This document shows positions 1-11,485 of a DNA stretch of 64,000 nucleotides, one piece after another. The stretch comes from Hepsetus odoe (lineage: Eukaryota; Chordata; Actinopteri; Characiformes; Hepsetidae): the NCBI GenBank assembly GCA_017165825.1, contig CM029387.1:12984798-13048797 (forward strand), read 5' to 3'. The notes under the pieces were generated by a model. It ran no database searches. It saw only the letters and a list, made by a program, of their open reading frames with translations, and had not been told where the DNA came from. Each line of letters opens with the position of its first letter. The first letter of the stretch is position 1. Made by a program: the position numbers and the translations under genes.

Positions 1-717
1 CAGTATATTCTACTAACTCTACCTTCTTTCTATTAAGAAACAGGTTTGCTGGGTTTTAAACACAGACACCAAAAGGCGATAATTCGACCTGATTTCACAT
101 AGGGTCAAATGTATATGCATTACACATCAGTAAAGGATTGTGTCAGCATCAGACCTACTCAGGTACATTCTACTAACTCCATTTTAATACAAACAAGTGT
201 CAGATATATCAAATAAGCGTCATTGAAAAGTTTGCTGGGTTTTAAACACAGACACCAAAATGCGATAATTTGGCCTGATTTCACATAGGGTCAAATATAT
301 ACGCATTATACATCAATAAAGGATTGTGTCAGCATCAGACCTACTCAGGTACATTCTATTAGCTCTAATTTATTAGAAACAAGTGTCAGATATATCAAAT
401 AAGCGCCATTGAAAAGTTTGCTGGGTTTTAAACGCAGACACCAAAAGGCGATAATTAGGCTTGATTTCACATAGGGTCAAATGTATATGCATTATACATC
501 AATAAAGGATTGTGTCAGCATCAGACCTACTCAGGTACATTTTACTAACTGTACTTTAATACAAACAGGTGTCTGATATATCAAATAAGCATCATTGAAA
601 AGTTTGCAGGGTTTTAAACACAGACACCAAAAGGCGATAATTTGGCCTGATTTCACATAGGGTCACATAGGGTTCACATAGGGATTGTGTCAGCGTCAAA
701 CCTAGTCAGGTATCATT
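1..717. repeat. 186-bp tandem satellite, about four copies
   Basis: The phrase TTTGCTGGGTTTTAAAC recurs at 45, 231, 417 and (as TTTGCAGGG) 603, exactly 186 bases apart each time. Every unit also carries a GGCGATAAT-like block, CACATAGGGTCAAAT and GATTGTGTCAGC. The array is cut by the left edge of the window. It decays on the right, where CACATAGGGT is repeated three times in about 30 bases (655-682). It is unrelated to the 215/225-bp satellite in the middle of the window. No open frame of interest was seen. Confidence 0.93.
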
Positions 718-763
718 CTAGTCATTATTATTTATAAAATATATATATATATATAATGTCCGT

Positions 764-914
764 GTGGGCAGCAGTGGCCTAGTGGTTAGGGCGTCGGCCA
801 CATGATCGGAGGATCGGGGGTTCGAACCCCTTCCCAATAGGTTGCCCTGAGGTACCCTTGAGCAAGGTGCTGTCCCCGTCCCGCAAGATTTTCTTAAGGA
901 AAAAAAAAAAAAAA
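764..914 (+). repeat. tRNA-derived SINE, 5' portion with poly-A end
   Basis: A tRNA-like head carries a Pol III A box (TGGCCTAGTGG) and B box (GGTTCGAACCC). A SINE body follows, with CCTGAGGTACCCTTGAGCAAGG, also found at 2540-2575, 13810-13840 and 48350-48385. The usual body is cut short and ends in a run of A at 899-914. An (AT)n run at 735-757 lies directly upstream. Confidence 0.85.
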
Positions 915-1056
915 CAGATAACGACTTTTCAAATTGTATTGAGGACATTTTGATAGACTTCCCTACTCAGCTCATGGTGGATTGTCACCTCCAGGATCTC
1001 CTGAGACAGGAACACCATCGCACTGCAAGGAGACTGGCTTTGTGGCCATTGATTTT

Positions 1057-1584
1057 GGTGTGAAAAAATGCTGTAAACAAAGAATGCTTTCAAAAATGGA
1101 AGTGTTAATCATTTATTTTCATCAATCAACAAAATGCAGTGAATTAACAAAAGAGAAATCTAAATCAAATCAATATTTGGTGTGACCACCCTTTGCCTTC
1201 AAAACAGCATCAATTCTTCTAGATACACTTGCACACAGTTTTTGAAGGAACATGGCTGGTAGGTTGTTCCAAACATGACTGTGTTTCAACCTACGTGTGA
1301 CATTGATCATTAGCACCTGTTTGGTAACATTGGCAACATACACCTGACTATAATCCTACAAAATCCCTGACTTTGTGCACCTAAGTGTACTTATAAGAAT
1401 TGATGCTGGTTTGAAGTCAAAAGGTAGTAACACCAAATATTGATTTGATTTAGATTTTTCTTTAGTTCGCACACTCACAATTTTGTAAATTGATAAAAAT
1501 AAACAATCATTATTTATATTTCTGAAAGCATTCGTTGTTTACAGCTTTTTTCACACCTGCCTAAAACATTTGCACAGTACTGTA
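1057..1584. mobile_element. Tc1/mariner-type MITE with long inverted repeats, left end truncated
   Basis: The first and last 120 bases or so are imperfect reverse complements. For example, TGTGAAAAAATGCTGTAAAC near 1060 faces GTTTACAGCTTTTTTCACA near 1540, and ATCAAATCAATATTTGGTGT near 1165 faces its complement near 1430. The right end has GCACAGTACTGTA, a terminus typical of small Tc1-like elements in fish. The matching outer bases are missing on the left. No transposase frame is present, so this is a non-autonomous or deleted copy. Confidence 0.75.
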
Positions 1585-2384
1585 GGTATATATACATTTT
1601 TATTCCATTGTGAACAGAGGAAGCTGCTGTTCAGGCAGTTCTTCACTACCTTCCTGCTGATACTATAATTACAATCAAATCTGGTTGATATGTCTGATTC
1701 TGCAGCTCCCCCAACTCTCAGCTGCCCTGCTATGAAAAAAAAATCACATCATGTATGTGATGACAAGAAGGATTTGGTAGGATTGGGTGGGGACAAATGC
1801 TTTGTTAGCCGTGTTGCAGGACACAAAGACCCATTTTGACTTCACCGTGAACCGGCAGGGTAAAGAGCATGGTCATGGTCAAGGTTCTAGGTTTGATATG
1901 TTATGATATGTTCTCCATGTTTCTGCATAGATTTTCTATTAGGAGCTCCTGTTTCCTCCCACAATCCAAAGAAATGAAATTTACTTATATAGAAATTATA
2001 TATCAATCTACAATGAAGTAAAACTTTAAAGTTTAGGGTTAGGGTTAGGTAAATGAGATAATATTAAAGGACAACATATGAGCTGAACAGATAAAATTGT
2101 AAGTGTAAGAATTTCATATTAAGTCATAGCTCTTAAAAGTGTTGTGATGAAAAAAAAATTCTCAATGAAAATCATCCTTATTTTTAATTATTCATGGTTA
2201 TTTTATTCAGCTGAGTCTCCTGTTACTCAACAAAGCATGAAGTTTGTTCATCACTTCTGCTGAACTCACTCTTACTGTTGGTGGATTTTCTGTCTGTTAG
2301 AAATGACTGAGACAGACTCAAAGGGCTGATCCTGAAACTCATTTTCATTTTCATTTATGTAGAACTCATTGTTTAAATAAATTA
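1585..2384. other. A/T-rich stretch with no gene seen
   Basis: No frame with recognisable protein content was found on either strand. Two and a half TTAGGG units lie at 2033-2049, too few to be called an interstitial telomere. Confidence 0.6.
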
Positions 2385-2397
2385 CGCTGTTGATTAT

Positions 2398-2615
2398 CCA
2401 TCCATTATCTGCCGCTTGTCCCAAACGGGGTCGCGGGGGAGTGCTGGTGTCCAACCCAGCGCACACAGAGCAAGGACGGAGGACGCACCCTGGACAGGTC
2501 GCCAGCCCATCGCAGGGAGGAGCGGGACGGGGACAGCACCTTGCTCAAGGGTACCTCAGGGCAACCCATCGCCGATCATGTGGCCAACACCCTACCCACC
2601 AGGCCACCGCTGCCC
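2398..2615 (-). repeat. Complete tRNA-derived SINE with 13-bp target duplication
   Basis: The insertion is flanked by CGCTGTTGATTAT at 2385-2397 and again at 2616-2628. On the minus strand the tRNA head comes first, reading GGCAGCGGTGGCCTGGTGG. The shared SINE body follows. The 3' tail reads GACAAGCGGCAGATAATGG and then GGAT units. That tail resembles the 3' end of the Rex3-like LINEs in this window (GATAAGCGGAAGAAAATGG plus GGAT units). SINEs commonly borrow the tail of the LINE that mobilises them. Confidence 0.88.
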
Positions 2616-2741
2616 CGCTGTTGATTATATCAAACATAAAGCTCACTTTTTAATCTCTCTCTTTGTGCACACAGACAGTGAGACAAGCCTTAGAACAGCT
2701 CAAAGAATGGCCCTCCTGCACACCAGTCATCAATTCGGCTG

Positions 2742-3275
2742 ATGAACAGGTACTCTGCTCTCAGCAGCGCGCCTGCTGAAGCGGAGAAGGTGCTCATAAT
2801 TGGCGACTCGATTATTAGGATTGTTAGCGTTCCTAGCCATCCTAAACCAGCGGTTTCTGTGAAATGCCTCCCCGGGGCCAGAGTCTCTGACATCGAGGCA
2901 CGATTGGATTCTTACTCCAGCAATGAAGTTCCTACCTTGGTTGTTCACGCTGGAACTAACAATATAAAGTCCCAACAATCCGAGGTATTAAAGAGGAACT
3001 TCATCTCTATGTGTTCAAAAGCTGTAACTAAATGTCAGAACTTAATTGTGTCTGGTCCCTTACCAATTCTCTTTAGAAGAGATGTAACCTACAGTAGGCT
3101 GCTCTCTTTCAACTGCTGGCTAGAGACTTGGTGTGCATCTAAAAGCATAGCCTTCGTAAATAATTGGGACCTCTTTTGGGAACGGCCTGGCCTTTATAAA
3201 AGGGACGGTCTTCATCCTAACTGGAGAGGATCATATATGCTCTCCCAAAATATGGCAGCAAAATTGCCACTGTGA
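2742..3275 (+). pseudogene. LINE ORF1-type SGNH/GDSL esterase
   Basis: The 177-residue frame has the SGNH hydrolase blocks in order: GDS (block I) near residue 22, a GTNN block near residue 71, and DGLHPN near residue 156 with the catalytic Asp and His. Esterase-like ORF1 proteins are known in CR1/L2-type LINEs, where they are thought to act in ribonucleoprotein formation or lipid interaction. The frame is intact over the domain and ends in a normal stop. Its position just upstream of an endonuclease-RT region fits an ORF1. The first ATG gives a short lead before the GDS block. It could be coding in principle, but the rest of the LINE is broken, so it is listed as a pseudogene. Confidence 0.82.
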
Positions 3276-3353
3276 CTCTCTAGAGCACCACCCAGGTCGC
3301 AGTCCTGTGATCTTAAATCACACGCTGGCTATTATCCCACTATCAGTACACCC

Positions 3354-4363
3354 TTGGCAGCAACCCAGGTTCCTTATAACACGGCATCCCCTATGTCACA
3401 CACCGGCTTAGAACCAGACTTCTCTCATCATTACCAGAGAATATCTATTCTTAGTACGATAAGGAAGCAGTATAGACGCCAATCTAGGGGCTCATGCGCT
3501 GGTAACCTGCTCACAGTACCAATCATAAAAACAAATAAAACACAGCGTCCGACTAAAATCAAATGTTCACTACTAAATGTTCGCTCCTTAGGAAACAAGG
3601 CAGTGCTTATTAATGAGATGGTACTTGACACAAAGTCAGATATCTGCCTACTGACCGAAACTTGGCTTAGACCCACTGACAACATCCCCTTAGTGGAAGC
3701 CTCCCCTGATGGGTTCTCGTACCTACATAAATCACGCTCAGTAGGACTTGGTGGTGGCCTGGCTACAATTTTGATTAATCATTTAAGGTTGATTCAAAAA
3801 CCACTGAGAATGTCCATACATTTGAAGTGATGCTGCTAAGCATTAGGTCTGATTTAGCGGTCCATATTCTGTTAATTTATAGACCTCCAGGACCATATGC
3901 TGCTTTTAGTAATGAATTTGGCAATCTGGTCTCTGATTTGGTTGTTAGGTTTAATAGATTTGTGATGTTAGGCGACTTTAACATACATATTGATACAGAG
4001 ACGGATGCAGGTGCCAAAAGCTTCCTATCGCTCCTCGACTCTGTCGGTTGCACCCAGCATGTATCAGGACCTACTCATATGCAAGGACACACGCTAGACA
4101 TAATTGTCTCGTATGGACTTGACATTGATACTGTACTGGTCCATTCCTTAAATAAATTTTGTTCCGACCATTGTTTAATCACATTTGAGATTACTATGTC
4201 TCCACCGTACCTCAGTGAAAGGACTAGTACAACACGACACTTAAATAGGGCTAAATGTGTTCAGTTTATGGAGGCCGTAACGGAGATAGACTTCACCGGT
4301 AACAAAACTGTTAATGACATCACCGACATGTACAATACAGTAGTTGGGCAGATCCTTGATTAG
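3354..4363 (+). pseudogene. L2 apurinic-type endonuclease (EEP) domain, frameshifted
   Basis: Two frames (3354-3830 and 3827-4363) together cover an exonuclease-endonuclease-phosphatase domain. The first has LLNVRSLGNK and the metal-binding Glu in LLTETWL. The second has GDFNIHID, a target-recognition stretch and SDHCLITFE near the end. In LINEs this enzyme nicks the target strand to prime reverse transcription. The frames overlap by a few bases in different phases, marking a frameshift in the middle of the domain. Confidence 0.85.
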
Positions 4364-4544
4364 GTAGCCCCAATTAAGACAAAGAAGGTTAGAACTATCA
4401 GGCACTCTCCCTGGTTCAATGATTTCACACGGGCTGCTAAGCGGGAGTGCCGTAAGCTATAACGCAGATGGAAGACAACAGGTCTCCAAGCCTCTCAGGT
4501 TCTATGGTTCGCTAAATTAAAACAATATAAGAAAGCTCTATATA

Positions 4545-5600
4545 GTGCTCACACTGAGTACTATTCAAAACGTATTGAAAACAACATGCATGCCGCTATT
4601 TTTTTCAGACCTAGCTCAGCTAACAGACAAAACTGATAGAAGGCCAGCGTGTAGTATTACTAACGATAGGTTTCTTAAGTTTTTTAATGATAAAATTAAC
4701 ATTAAGCTCCAAATCTGCCTTATTAGCCCTCAAATTAATCCAGTACCAGAGCAGTGCTCACAATATTTTAGTGATTTTAATCTAATTGATGCCTCTGAGC
4801 TAATTTTGGTTATAACCAAGGCAAAGTCCACAACCTGTCGGTTAGATCCCATCCCAACCAAGCTCCTGAAGGAATCCTTAGGAGTACTATCAACACCTAT
4901 ACTTGATATCATGCATCCTTGACCTCAGGTGTAGTCCCTAATCAATTTAAAACGGCAGTGGTTTGACCACAGCTTAAAAAAACTAACTCGGACCCTCAAT
5001 CACCAAGTATTTATAGACCTCTAATAGATCTCTAATGTCCCATTTCTCTCTAAGTTTCTAGAAAAATTAGTTGCGAGACAACTGCAGTCATATCTAGACA
5101 CGCATAATCTCTTGGATAAATTCCAATCAGGCTTCCAGCATGGCCATAGCACAGAAACTGCTCTAACTAGAGTGGTGAATGATATAATGGTCTCAAGTGA
5201 TGCAGGAAACATTCTTGTTCTGTTAGATCTTAGTGCTGCGTTTGACACGGTGGATCACTCCATTTTAGTAAATAGGCTTCACTCCACTGTCGGCATTAGC
5301 GGAACAGCCCTGAAATGGTTCATATCCTATCTCACAAACCATTATTACTTCATCCAAATGGATGATTATGCCACCCCCTCACCTATGTCACTAGTTAATT
5401 ATGGAGTCCCACAAGGGTCGGTGTTGGGCCCAGTGCTCTTCTCCCTCTACATGCTCCCACTAAGCACTATTATATGGAAGCATAACGTTAGTTACCACTC
5501 CTACGCTAATGACACTCAGCTATACTTATCTGTTAAATCATGTGATAAAGCACGATTAAACTACGGCGTTTTCTGTCAGTGGAAGACACGGCGAAAGTAG
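4545..5600 (+). pseudogene. L2 reverse transcriptase, outer copy, degenerate
   Basis: RT blocks are readable in order: QSGFQHGHSTETAL, LLDLSAAFDTVDH (first catalytic Asp), GVPQGSVLGP, and a catalytic box that reads YAND instead of YADD. The N-terminal part (4545-4922) is in another phase and followed by stops. After 5565 the sequence jumps to the C-terminal region, so the RT thumb is deleted. Loss of one of the two catalytic aspartates alone would inactivate it. Confidence 0.85.
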
Positions 5601-5895
5601 TACATGCATTTGTATACAGTAGATTAGATTACTGTAATGCCCTACTTTCTGGAAGCTCTCAGGGCACAATAAGCACCCTACAGCGCATTCAGAACACAGC
5701 CGCTAGGATTGTTAGCAGGAGCAGGAAGTACGACCACATAACTCACATACTCTCCTCGCATCACTGGCTTCCTGTTAGGTACAGGGCTGACTTCAAGGTC
5801 CTCCTCTTAACCTACAAGGCACTTAAAGGTCTTGCCCCAATATATCTAACCGAACTGTTTAATACCTATACACCTAATCGCCCACTTAGATCCCA
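5579..5895 (+). pseudogene. L2 C-terminal domain, first half, outer copy
   Basis: The blocks SRLDYCNALLSG, LQRIQNTAARIV and HWLPVRYR are the conserved region after the RT of L2-type LINEs. The frame runs on without a stop into the nested L2. The continuous 410-residue frame from 5579 to 6811 is therefore an accidental fusion of two elements, not one protein. The missing second half resumes at 7658. Confidence 0.82.
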
Positions 5896-5959
5896 GAATA
5901 AAGATTGTAACTTTCTCCTAGAAACCCCGGTACAACCCTTCACCAAGTTCTCTCTTACA

Positions 5960-6811
5960 AACTCGAACTCTGTTACTGAATTAATTAGGAAAATCAGTTC
6001 TTCCACCTCCGTCCTGGATCCAGCACCTACTTCTCTTCTTAAATCCTGTTTGTCTGCCATCTCTGTCTCTATCTCCCATCTCATAAACTGTTCACTCTCC
6101 TCTGGTGTTGTGCCTCTGGGCCTGAAAACTGCTGCTGTTACACCTATGTTGAAAAATAACACTTTGGATCCCAGCAATCTGAGAAGCTACAGACCTATTT
6201 CTAATCTACCTTTTATTTCAAAGCTCCTTGAAAGGGTTGTAGCTGCTCAGCTGCAGGAACATCTAATAATTAACAATCTATATGAGCCGTTTCAGTCAGG
6301 TTTCCGTCCATTCCACAGCACCGAGACTGCCCTGCTAAAGGTCACCAACGACCTTTTACTCAGTGCTGACTCTGGTTCCCTCAGTATCCTCCTTCTCTTG
6401 GATCTAAGCTCTGCCTTTGACACTGTCAATCATAATATCCTTCTTTCCGGCCTTTCAGCCATTGGGCTCTCTGGTACCGTTCTTTCTTGGTTCACATCTT
6501 ATCTCACTGATAGACAGCAATTCATCCGCCTCCATAAGAACAGATCATCTCCTGCTCCAGTTAAACAGGGTGTCCCTCAGGGATCTGTTCTTGGACCTAT
6601 ATTATTCATAATTTATATTCTCCCTCTCGGTCATATTATTAGAAACCATGGCCTCAGTTTTCACTGCTATGCTGACAATACCCAAATCTACATTGCCACC
6701 TCCACTTCAGCCGCTCCGCCCCCTTCCCTCACAGCTTGTATTCATGACGTAAAACTATGGCTCACCTCTAACTTTCTCAAGCTCAACACTGACAAAACAA
6801 ACTTTTATTAG
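5960..6811 (+). pseudogene. L2 reverse transcriptase, inner copy
   Basis: RT blocks are clear: RPISNLPFISKLLERVV, QSGFRPFHSTETAL, LLDLSSAFDTVNH, GVPQGSVLGP and a catalytic box YADN in which the second Asp of YADD is replaced by Asn. The frame stays open through LKLNTDKT and then ends in a stop at 6809. Sequence up to 6955 continues the family in other phases, so at least one frameshift follows. It is less eroded than the outer copy, as expected for a younger insertion. Confidence 0.85.
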
Positions 6812-6954
6812 TTGGCTCCAAATTTCTCATCACTAAACTACAAAATTTCAGTTTATCCATCGAAAATGCTCTTGTTACGCCCTCACCCACTGTCCGGAAT
6901 TTAGGTGTTATATTCGATCCCACTCTGTCATTTGAATCTCACATTAATACAGTT

Positions 6955-7521
6955 GTGAAAAATGCTTTCTTTCACCTCAGAAACATCTCACGTCTCCGCT
7001 CATCTCTTTCACTGAAGGATGCAGAAATACTTGTTCATGCTTTTATAACGTCCCGTCTTGATTACTGTAACGCTCTACTCTTTGGTCTCCCAACTAGAAC
7101 ATTAGCCAGGCTCCAGTACATGCAAAACTCTGCAGCTCGTGTTCTCACGTTCTCCAAAAAATCTGAACATATCACCCCCATTCTCCACAAACTTCACTGG
7201 CTGCCCATATCGTATCATATTCAGTACAGGCTGCTTCTCATCACATTTAAAGCCCTTCATGGATCTGCTCCTTCATACCTCACTGATTTACTCCATTCAT
7301 ACACTCCCACCCGCTCACTTCGCTCCTCCGGCACAGGGCTACTCTCAGTTCCTAAATTCAGGTTAGCTTCCATGGGTGGTAGATCATTTAGTGTTGCTGC
7401 CCCTAAACTCTGGAATTCCCTCCCTCAAAACCTGCGCTTAATGTCCTCTCTGTCCCTCTTTAAAACACAGTTAAAAACATATCTATTCAGTCTGTGCTAT
7501 TCCACTTCTCCCAGTTCTTAA
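6955..7521 (+). pseudogene. L2 C-terminal domain, inner copy
   Basis: This 188-residue frame holds SRLDYCNALLFGLP, LQYMQNSAARV, HWLPISYHIQYR and APKLWNSLPQNLR, ending in a natural-looking stop followed by the L2 3' untranslated end. It is the intact second part of the inner element's protein, separated from its RT by a frameshift between 6811 and 6955. Confidence 0.82.
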
Positions 7522-7657
7522 TTTCTTTACTCTGCTGTTTTCTGTCTTTGTGTTTGTATTAACTGTTTTTTTTTTTTTTTTACTTACTCTGTAAAGTGAC
7601 CTTGGGCTTGAGAAAGGCGCTATATAAATAAAAATTCTTATTATTATTATTATTATC

Positions 7658-8385
7658 TCCTAATTGTCCCTCGCATAAATAAATGTATGGGAGCACGAGC
7701 TTTCAGTTACAGGGCCCCTAGATTGTGGAATAGCTTGCCTGCTTACGTACAGGATGCCGAATCAGTCTCAGTCTTTAAATCACGGCTGAAGACTTACTTT
7801 TTTAGTTTAGCTTACCCGCACCAATCACCATAGTGCACCAATACTAATGTCGCTGGTGCTGCTGTACATGCTATCGCACTGTATTGTTTAATTTCTGTGT
7901 CTGTCACTACTGGATCCTGCTCATTACTGACCATCCCCATTCCATTTCTTTCCCCACATGTCCGGGGGGGCCCGCTGTGGTCATCGCCTGAGTCCAATAC
8001 CGAACTACCATCTGGTTTGTGCTGTGCATCCGATGCGCCAAGGGATCCTGGCGGCTCAGCGGTACCTGGGGCCGCACCCGACTTGCTGAGCCTGGGAAGC
8101 AGCTTTGGACTCTGTACTGATCCTGGAGTTTAAAACTAAACTAACTCTGTACTGCTCGTATACCCAAGAGGGTTGGGTAGCCAGTCGACCTTGGACCCTC
8201 AGAGGTTTATTTTTCTCCACACAGTGGAGTTTTTGGTTCCTCTCCTCCGTAGTCGTCTGGCTTTAACCTTGCTTCCTGTGCTGTAACCTGTCTGCATCTA
8301 CCACCAATGTAAAGTGCCTTGGGGCAACTCTGTTGTAAAAGGCGCTATACAAGAATACATTTAATTGAATTTTATTTTATTTAGA
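7658..8385 (+). pseudogene. Outer L2: rest of C-terminal domain and 3' end
   Basis: Reading resumes with MGARAFSYRAPRLWNSLP (from about 7687) and runs to a stop near 7832, completing the domain interrupted at 5895. Then follows a 3' untranslated region of about 550 bases ending GGCGCTATACAAGAATAC plus an A/T-rich tail. The join across the nested element shows that the inner L2 inserted cleanly. Confidence 0.8.
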
Positions 8386-9394
8386 ACTTTAAATATGAAA
8401 TACAGATTGTCCATTCATTACTTATCTGTTGTTTCCTCCCAGGATCTGAGACCACAGACTACAGTCTTGCTGTAAATCCAGGCTCTCCATTCTGCTGAGA
8501 GAGAAGCCTGAAATGGTCAGGGGATCGGTATAGTGCTTAACCATAGAAGATGTGAAAAATGTTTTTATTAAAGGCTTTTAACGCACAATATTTAGACTGT
8601 TTAACATTTTACCCCATTTGAATTATTATCCAACAAATAAAGTATTAATAGTGCCTAATAAAGTATTATTTTTTGTTCTTACTCCTGGTCTGTCTGAGCT
8701 GTGTTTTCTCTCAGCTTGAGGCAGACTAGACAGTCCGGCGATCCTGCTCAGGTGTCGTCCTCTTTCCCCAGTATAGGTGCACATAACATTAGTAGTTCAA
8801 CTTTATTAACGTTAGTTATTTTTTGCACTTTTGTCCATTACAAAATTATATTTTCCGTTCATGTGGTTAAACCTACAGAAAAGTGACATAAGATTTAAAA
8901 CATACAAAAATACCATACTATAAGGCTTTCACATTATGTGTTGATGTAAGCTTACCTGTTTCTAAATTCATTGCAGGTAAACATTTAGCTCTTTGGAAGC
9001 ATTTAGCTCTTTGGATGTTAGATTCTGACTATAGCACACACAGTTTCAGCTCCTCAGCATATCAGAATGACAGTTGGTTTATCTTGTAAACAATCAGTTA
9101 AAGAGCAGGCATTTCTGCAGTCTGGTACCCCAGTAACACCACCGAAAAATGTTTGTGGTTGTTCTTTACAGACTCAGGTTGCAGGAGGAAGTTTTTTTTA
9201 ATAATCTGTTTTCAGGGCAGAGTACCTGACATTTGGAGAGCGTGAGGAAACCAGAGTGGCCAGAGGAAATTCACAGAGACATAGGGAGAACATGATCCAA
9301 AAAAAAAAGCCCACATTGAAAGGATCCAGACTGTTCCACCCACCAATTGAACACAGTCCCTTCGCACTGTTAGGCAACTCACTAAAACAGCTCA
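8386..9394. other. Outer end of left arm, no gene seen
   Basis: No protein domain was recognised. The segment is one half of the outermost paired region of the inverted duplication. Similarity to the right arm starts near 8446 and is lost at about 8645-8735, where the right arm has extra sequence. Confidence 0.7.
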
Positions 9395-9728
9395 TTTTTA
9401 AAAGTCAAGTCAAGTAGGGATTTATTGTCATTTCAGCCACATACAAAGTACATAGTGAAAAGAAATAATGTTCCTCCAGGACCCTGGTGCTACACACAAG
9501 ACAACAACAGACAAGACATAGGACACAAGACAACATAAGACATAACAGAAGACACAACATAATACACAAGACGGGGCAGCAAGTGCAGGACAAATAGTAC
9601 TTTAATCCGGAACAGCAGATTGTTGGGCAGTGTAACGGTGTAACAGTGCAGCATTAGTAAAGTGCAGAGTGCAAGAAGAAAATAAATAGATAATAGCTAT
9701 GAATAATAGGTGTGGAGACATTAACGGT

Positions 9729-11477
9729 TTAGAAGTCTGATGGCCGGGAGCTATTCCCCATCCTGGAAGTGGAGGCCAGTATGCTGCGGAACCTTTTTAA
9801 AGATGGCAGGAGGGAGAAGAGAGTGTGGGATGGGTGAGAGGGATCATCCACAATGCTGGTTGCTTTGTGGATGCAGCAAGTGGTGAAAATGACCTGTACA
9901 GAGGGCAGAGAGACCCCAATGATCTTCTCAGCTGTTCTCACTACCCATTGTAGGGACTTGCGGTCTAAGATGTTGCAGTTCCCGTACCAGGCAGTAATGC
10001 AGCTGCTCAGGATGCTCTCGATGGTTCCTCTGTAGAAGATGGTCAGAATGGAAGGCGGGAGATGGGCTTTCCTCAGTCTACGTAGGAAGTAGAGACGCTG
10101 CTGGGCTTTCTCTGTGATGGAGTTGGTGTTGAGGGTCCACGTGAGGTTGTCGGTTATGTGAACACCAAGAAACTTGGTGCTCTGGACCCTCTCCACAGGT
10201 GAGGTGTTGATAATAAGTGCAGTGTGATCCCGATGTGGTCTCCTGAAGTCAACAACCATCTCTTTAGTCTTGTCGACGTTCAGAGACAGGTTGTTGGTTC
10301 TGCACCAGTCCGTCAGCTGTTCTATCTCCTCTCTGTAGGCCGCCTTGTCTCCACCACTGATCAGACCCACCACAGTTGCATCATCAACGAATTTGATGAT
10401 GTGGTTCGAGCTGTGCTTGGCTGCACAGTCGTGGGTCATCAATGTGAACAGCAGTGGGCTGAGCACACAGCCCTGAGGGGCCCCTGTGCTCAGTGTGATG
10501 GTGTTGGAGGTGCTGCTACTGATCCTGACTGACTGGGGTCTCCCAGTCAGGAAGTCCAGGATCCAGTTACAGAGGGAGGTATTCAGGCCCAGCAGCCTCA
10601 GCTTCTCACTCAGATGCTGAGGGATGATGGTGTTGAATGCTGAACTGCAGTCAGTTAACAGCATTCTGCCGTAACTGTCATTTCTGTCCAGATGAGAAAG
10701 GGCCAGGTGGAGGCTGGTTGAGATTGCATCGTCCTTTGAGCAGTTGGGACAATACGCAAACTGCAGGAGATCCAGTGAGGAAGGGATCTGAGACTTGATG
10801 TGCCTCATGACCAGCCTCTTGAAGCATTTCATGATGATAGGTGTGAGTGCGACGGGACGATAGTCATTGAGGCAGGAGACAGATGATTTCTTTGGCACAG
10901 GAATGATGCTGGTGGTCTTGAAGCACCTGGAAACAAAGTGGTATTCAGAGAGATGTTGAAGATGTCAGTGAGAACATCTGCCAGCTGTTCTGCACATCTT
11001 CTGAGCACATGACCTTGAATGTTGTCTGGACCAGCAGCTTTCCGTGGGTTGACTCTCAGTAGAGATCTTCTCACCTTGGCTGTGGTCAGACAGAGAACCT
11101 GGTCGTTTTGAGGAGGGATGGACTTCCTCATTATCGTGCTGTTCACAGCATCAAACCATGCGTAGAAGCGGTTCAGCGCATCTGGGAGGGAGGAGTCACC
11201 GTCACAGGCAGGTGGAGATGTCCTGTAGTTGGAGAGGGCCTGGATGCCCTGCCACATGCGCCCTCGCTATTCTTAGGGCAGCCTCGTCCCCTGACTTGAA
11301 GTCCTTGTCCCGGGTCCTCAGGAGTCTGCGCACCTCCGCAGTCATCCATGGCTTCTGGTTGGGTTGTGTTATGATGAACTTGGAAACAGTAATGCACTTG
11401 CTCATGTAGCCAGTCACTGAAGCTGTGTACTCCTCCAGGTTGATGGAGTCACTGTAGGTTGCAGCCTCCCTAAACAT
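9729..11477 (-). pseudogene. Rex1-like reverse transcriptase and C-terminal region
   Basis: The main frame (9729-10898) carries LNDYRPVALTPIIMKCFKR, TDCSSAFNTI, GAPQGCVLSPLLF and the catalytic FVDD, then NNLSLNVDKTKEM, KFLGVHITDNLTW and the Rex1-type C-terminal blocks, ending normally. The part before it (10829-11477) is in other phases and holds the linker between endonuclease and RT with the KAAGPDNI block. The RT itself looks catalytically complete, but the upstream frameshifts separate it from the endonuclease. Confidence 0.83.
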
Positions 11478-11485
11478 GTCCCAGT

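Larger units (their letters stand above)
5896..7657 (+). mobile_element. Nested, 5'-truncated L2-clade LINE
   Basis: This element begins inside its own RT N-terminal region and ends with AAAGGCGCTATATAAATAAA followed by (ATT)n at 7640-7657, a typical L2 3' tail. It sits in the C-terminal domain of the outer L2, whose reading resumes on the other side. 5' truncation is the usual outcome of incomplete target-primed reverse transcription. The left boundary is inferred from where the outer protein stops making sense and may be off by about 20 bases. Confidence 0.82.
2670..8385 (+). mobile_element. L2/CR1-clade LINE, outer copy, split by a nested L2
   Basis: The order along the plus strand is an SGNH esterase ORF, an EEP-type endonuclease, a reverse transcriptase and the C-terminal region. 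The 3' end reads AAAGTGCCTTGGGGCAAC then GGCGCTATACAAGAATAC. The element is interrupted at about 5896-7657 by a second, 5'-truncated L2 and resumes at 7658 in the middle of the same C-terminal domain. Multiple frameshifts and stops show it is dead. The 5' boundary is uncertain. Confidence 0.88.

Noticed and set aside
764..914. Functional tRNA gene
   Set aside because: A and B boxes are present, but the body continues into a SINE and the cloverleaf cannot be closed with a proper acceptor stem.
2033..2049. TTAGGG units as an interstitial telomere
   Set aside because: Only two full units and a partial one, within A/T-rich DNA. Chance or microsatellite origin is enough.
9853..10532. Plus-strand frames across the Rex1-like RT as genes
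   Set aside because: They are antisense shadows of the RT, which has all conserved blocks on the minus strand.
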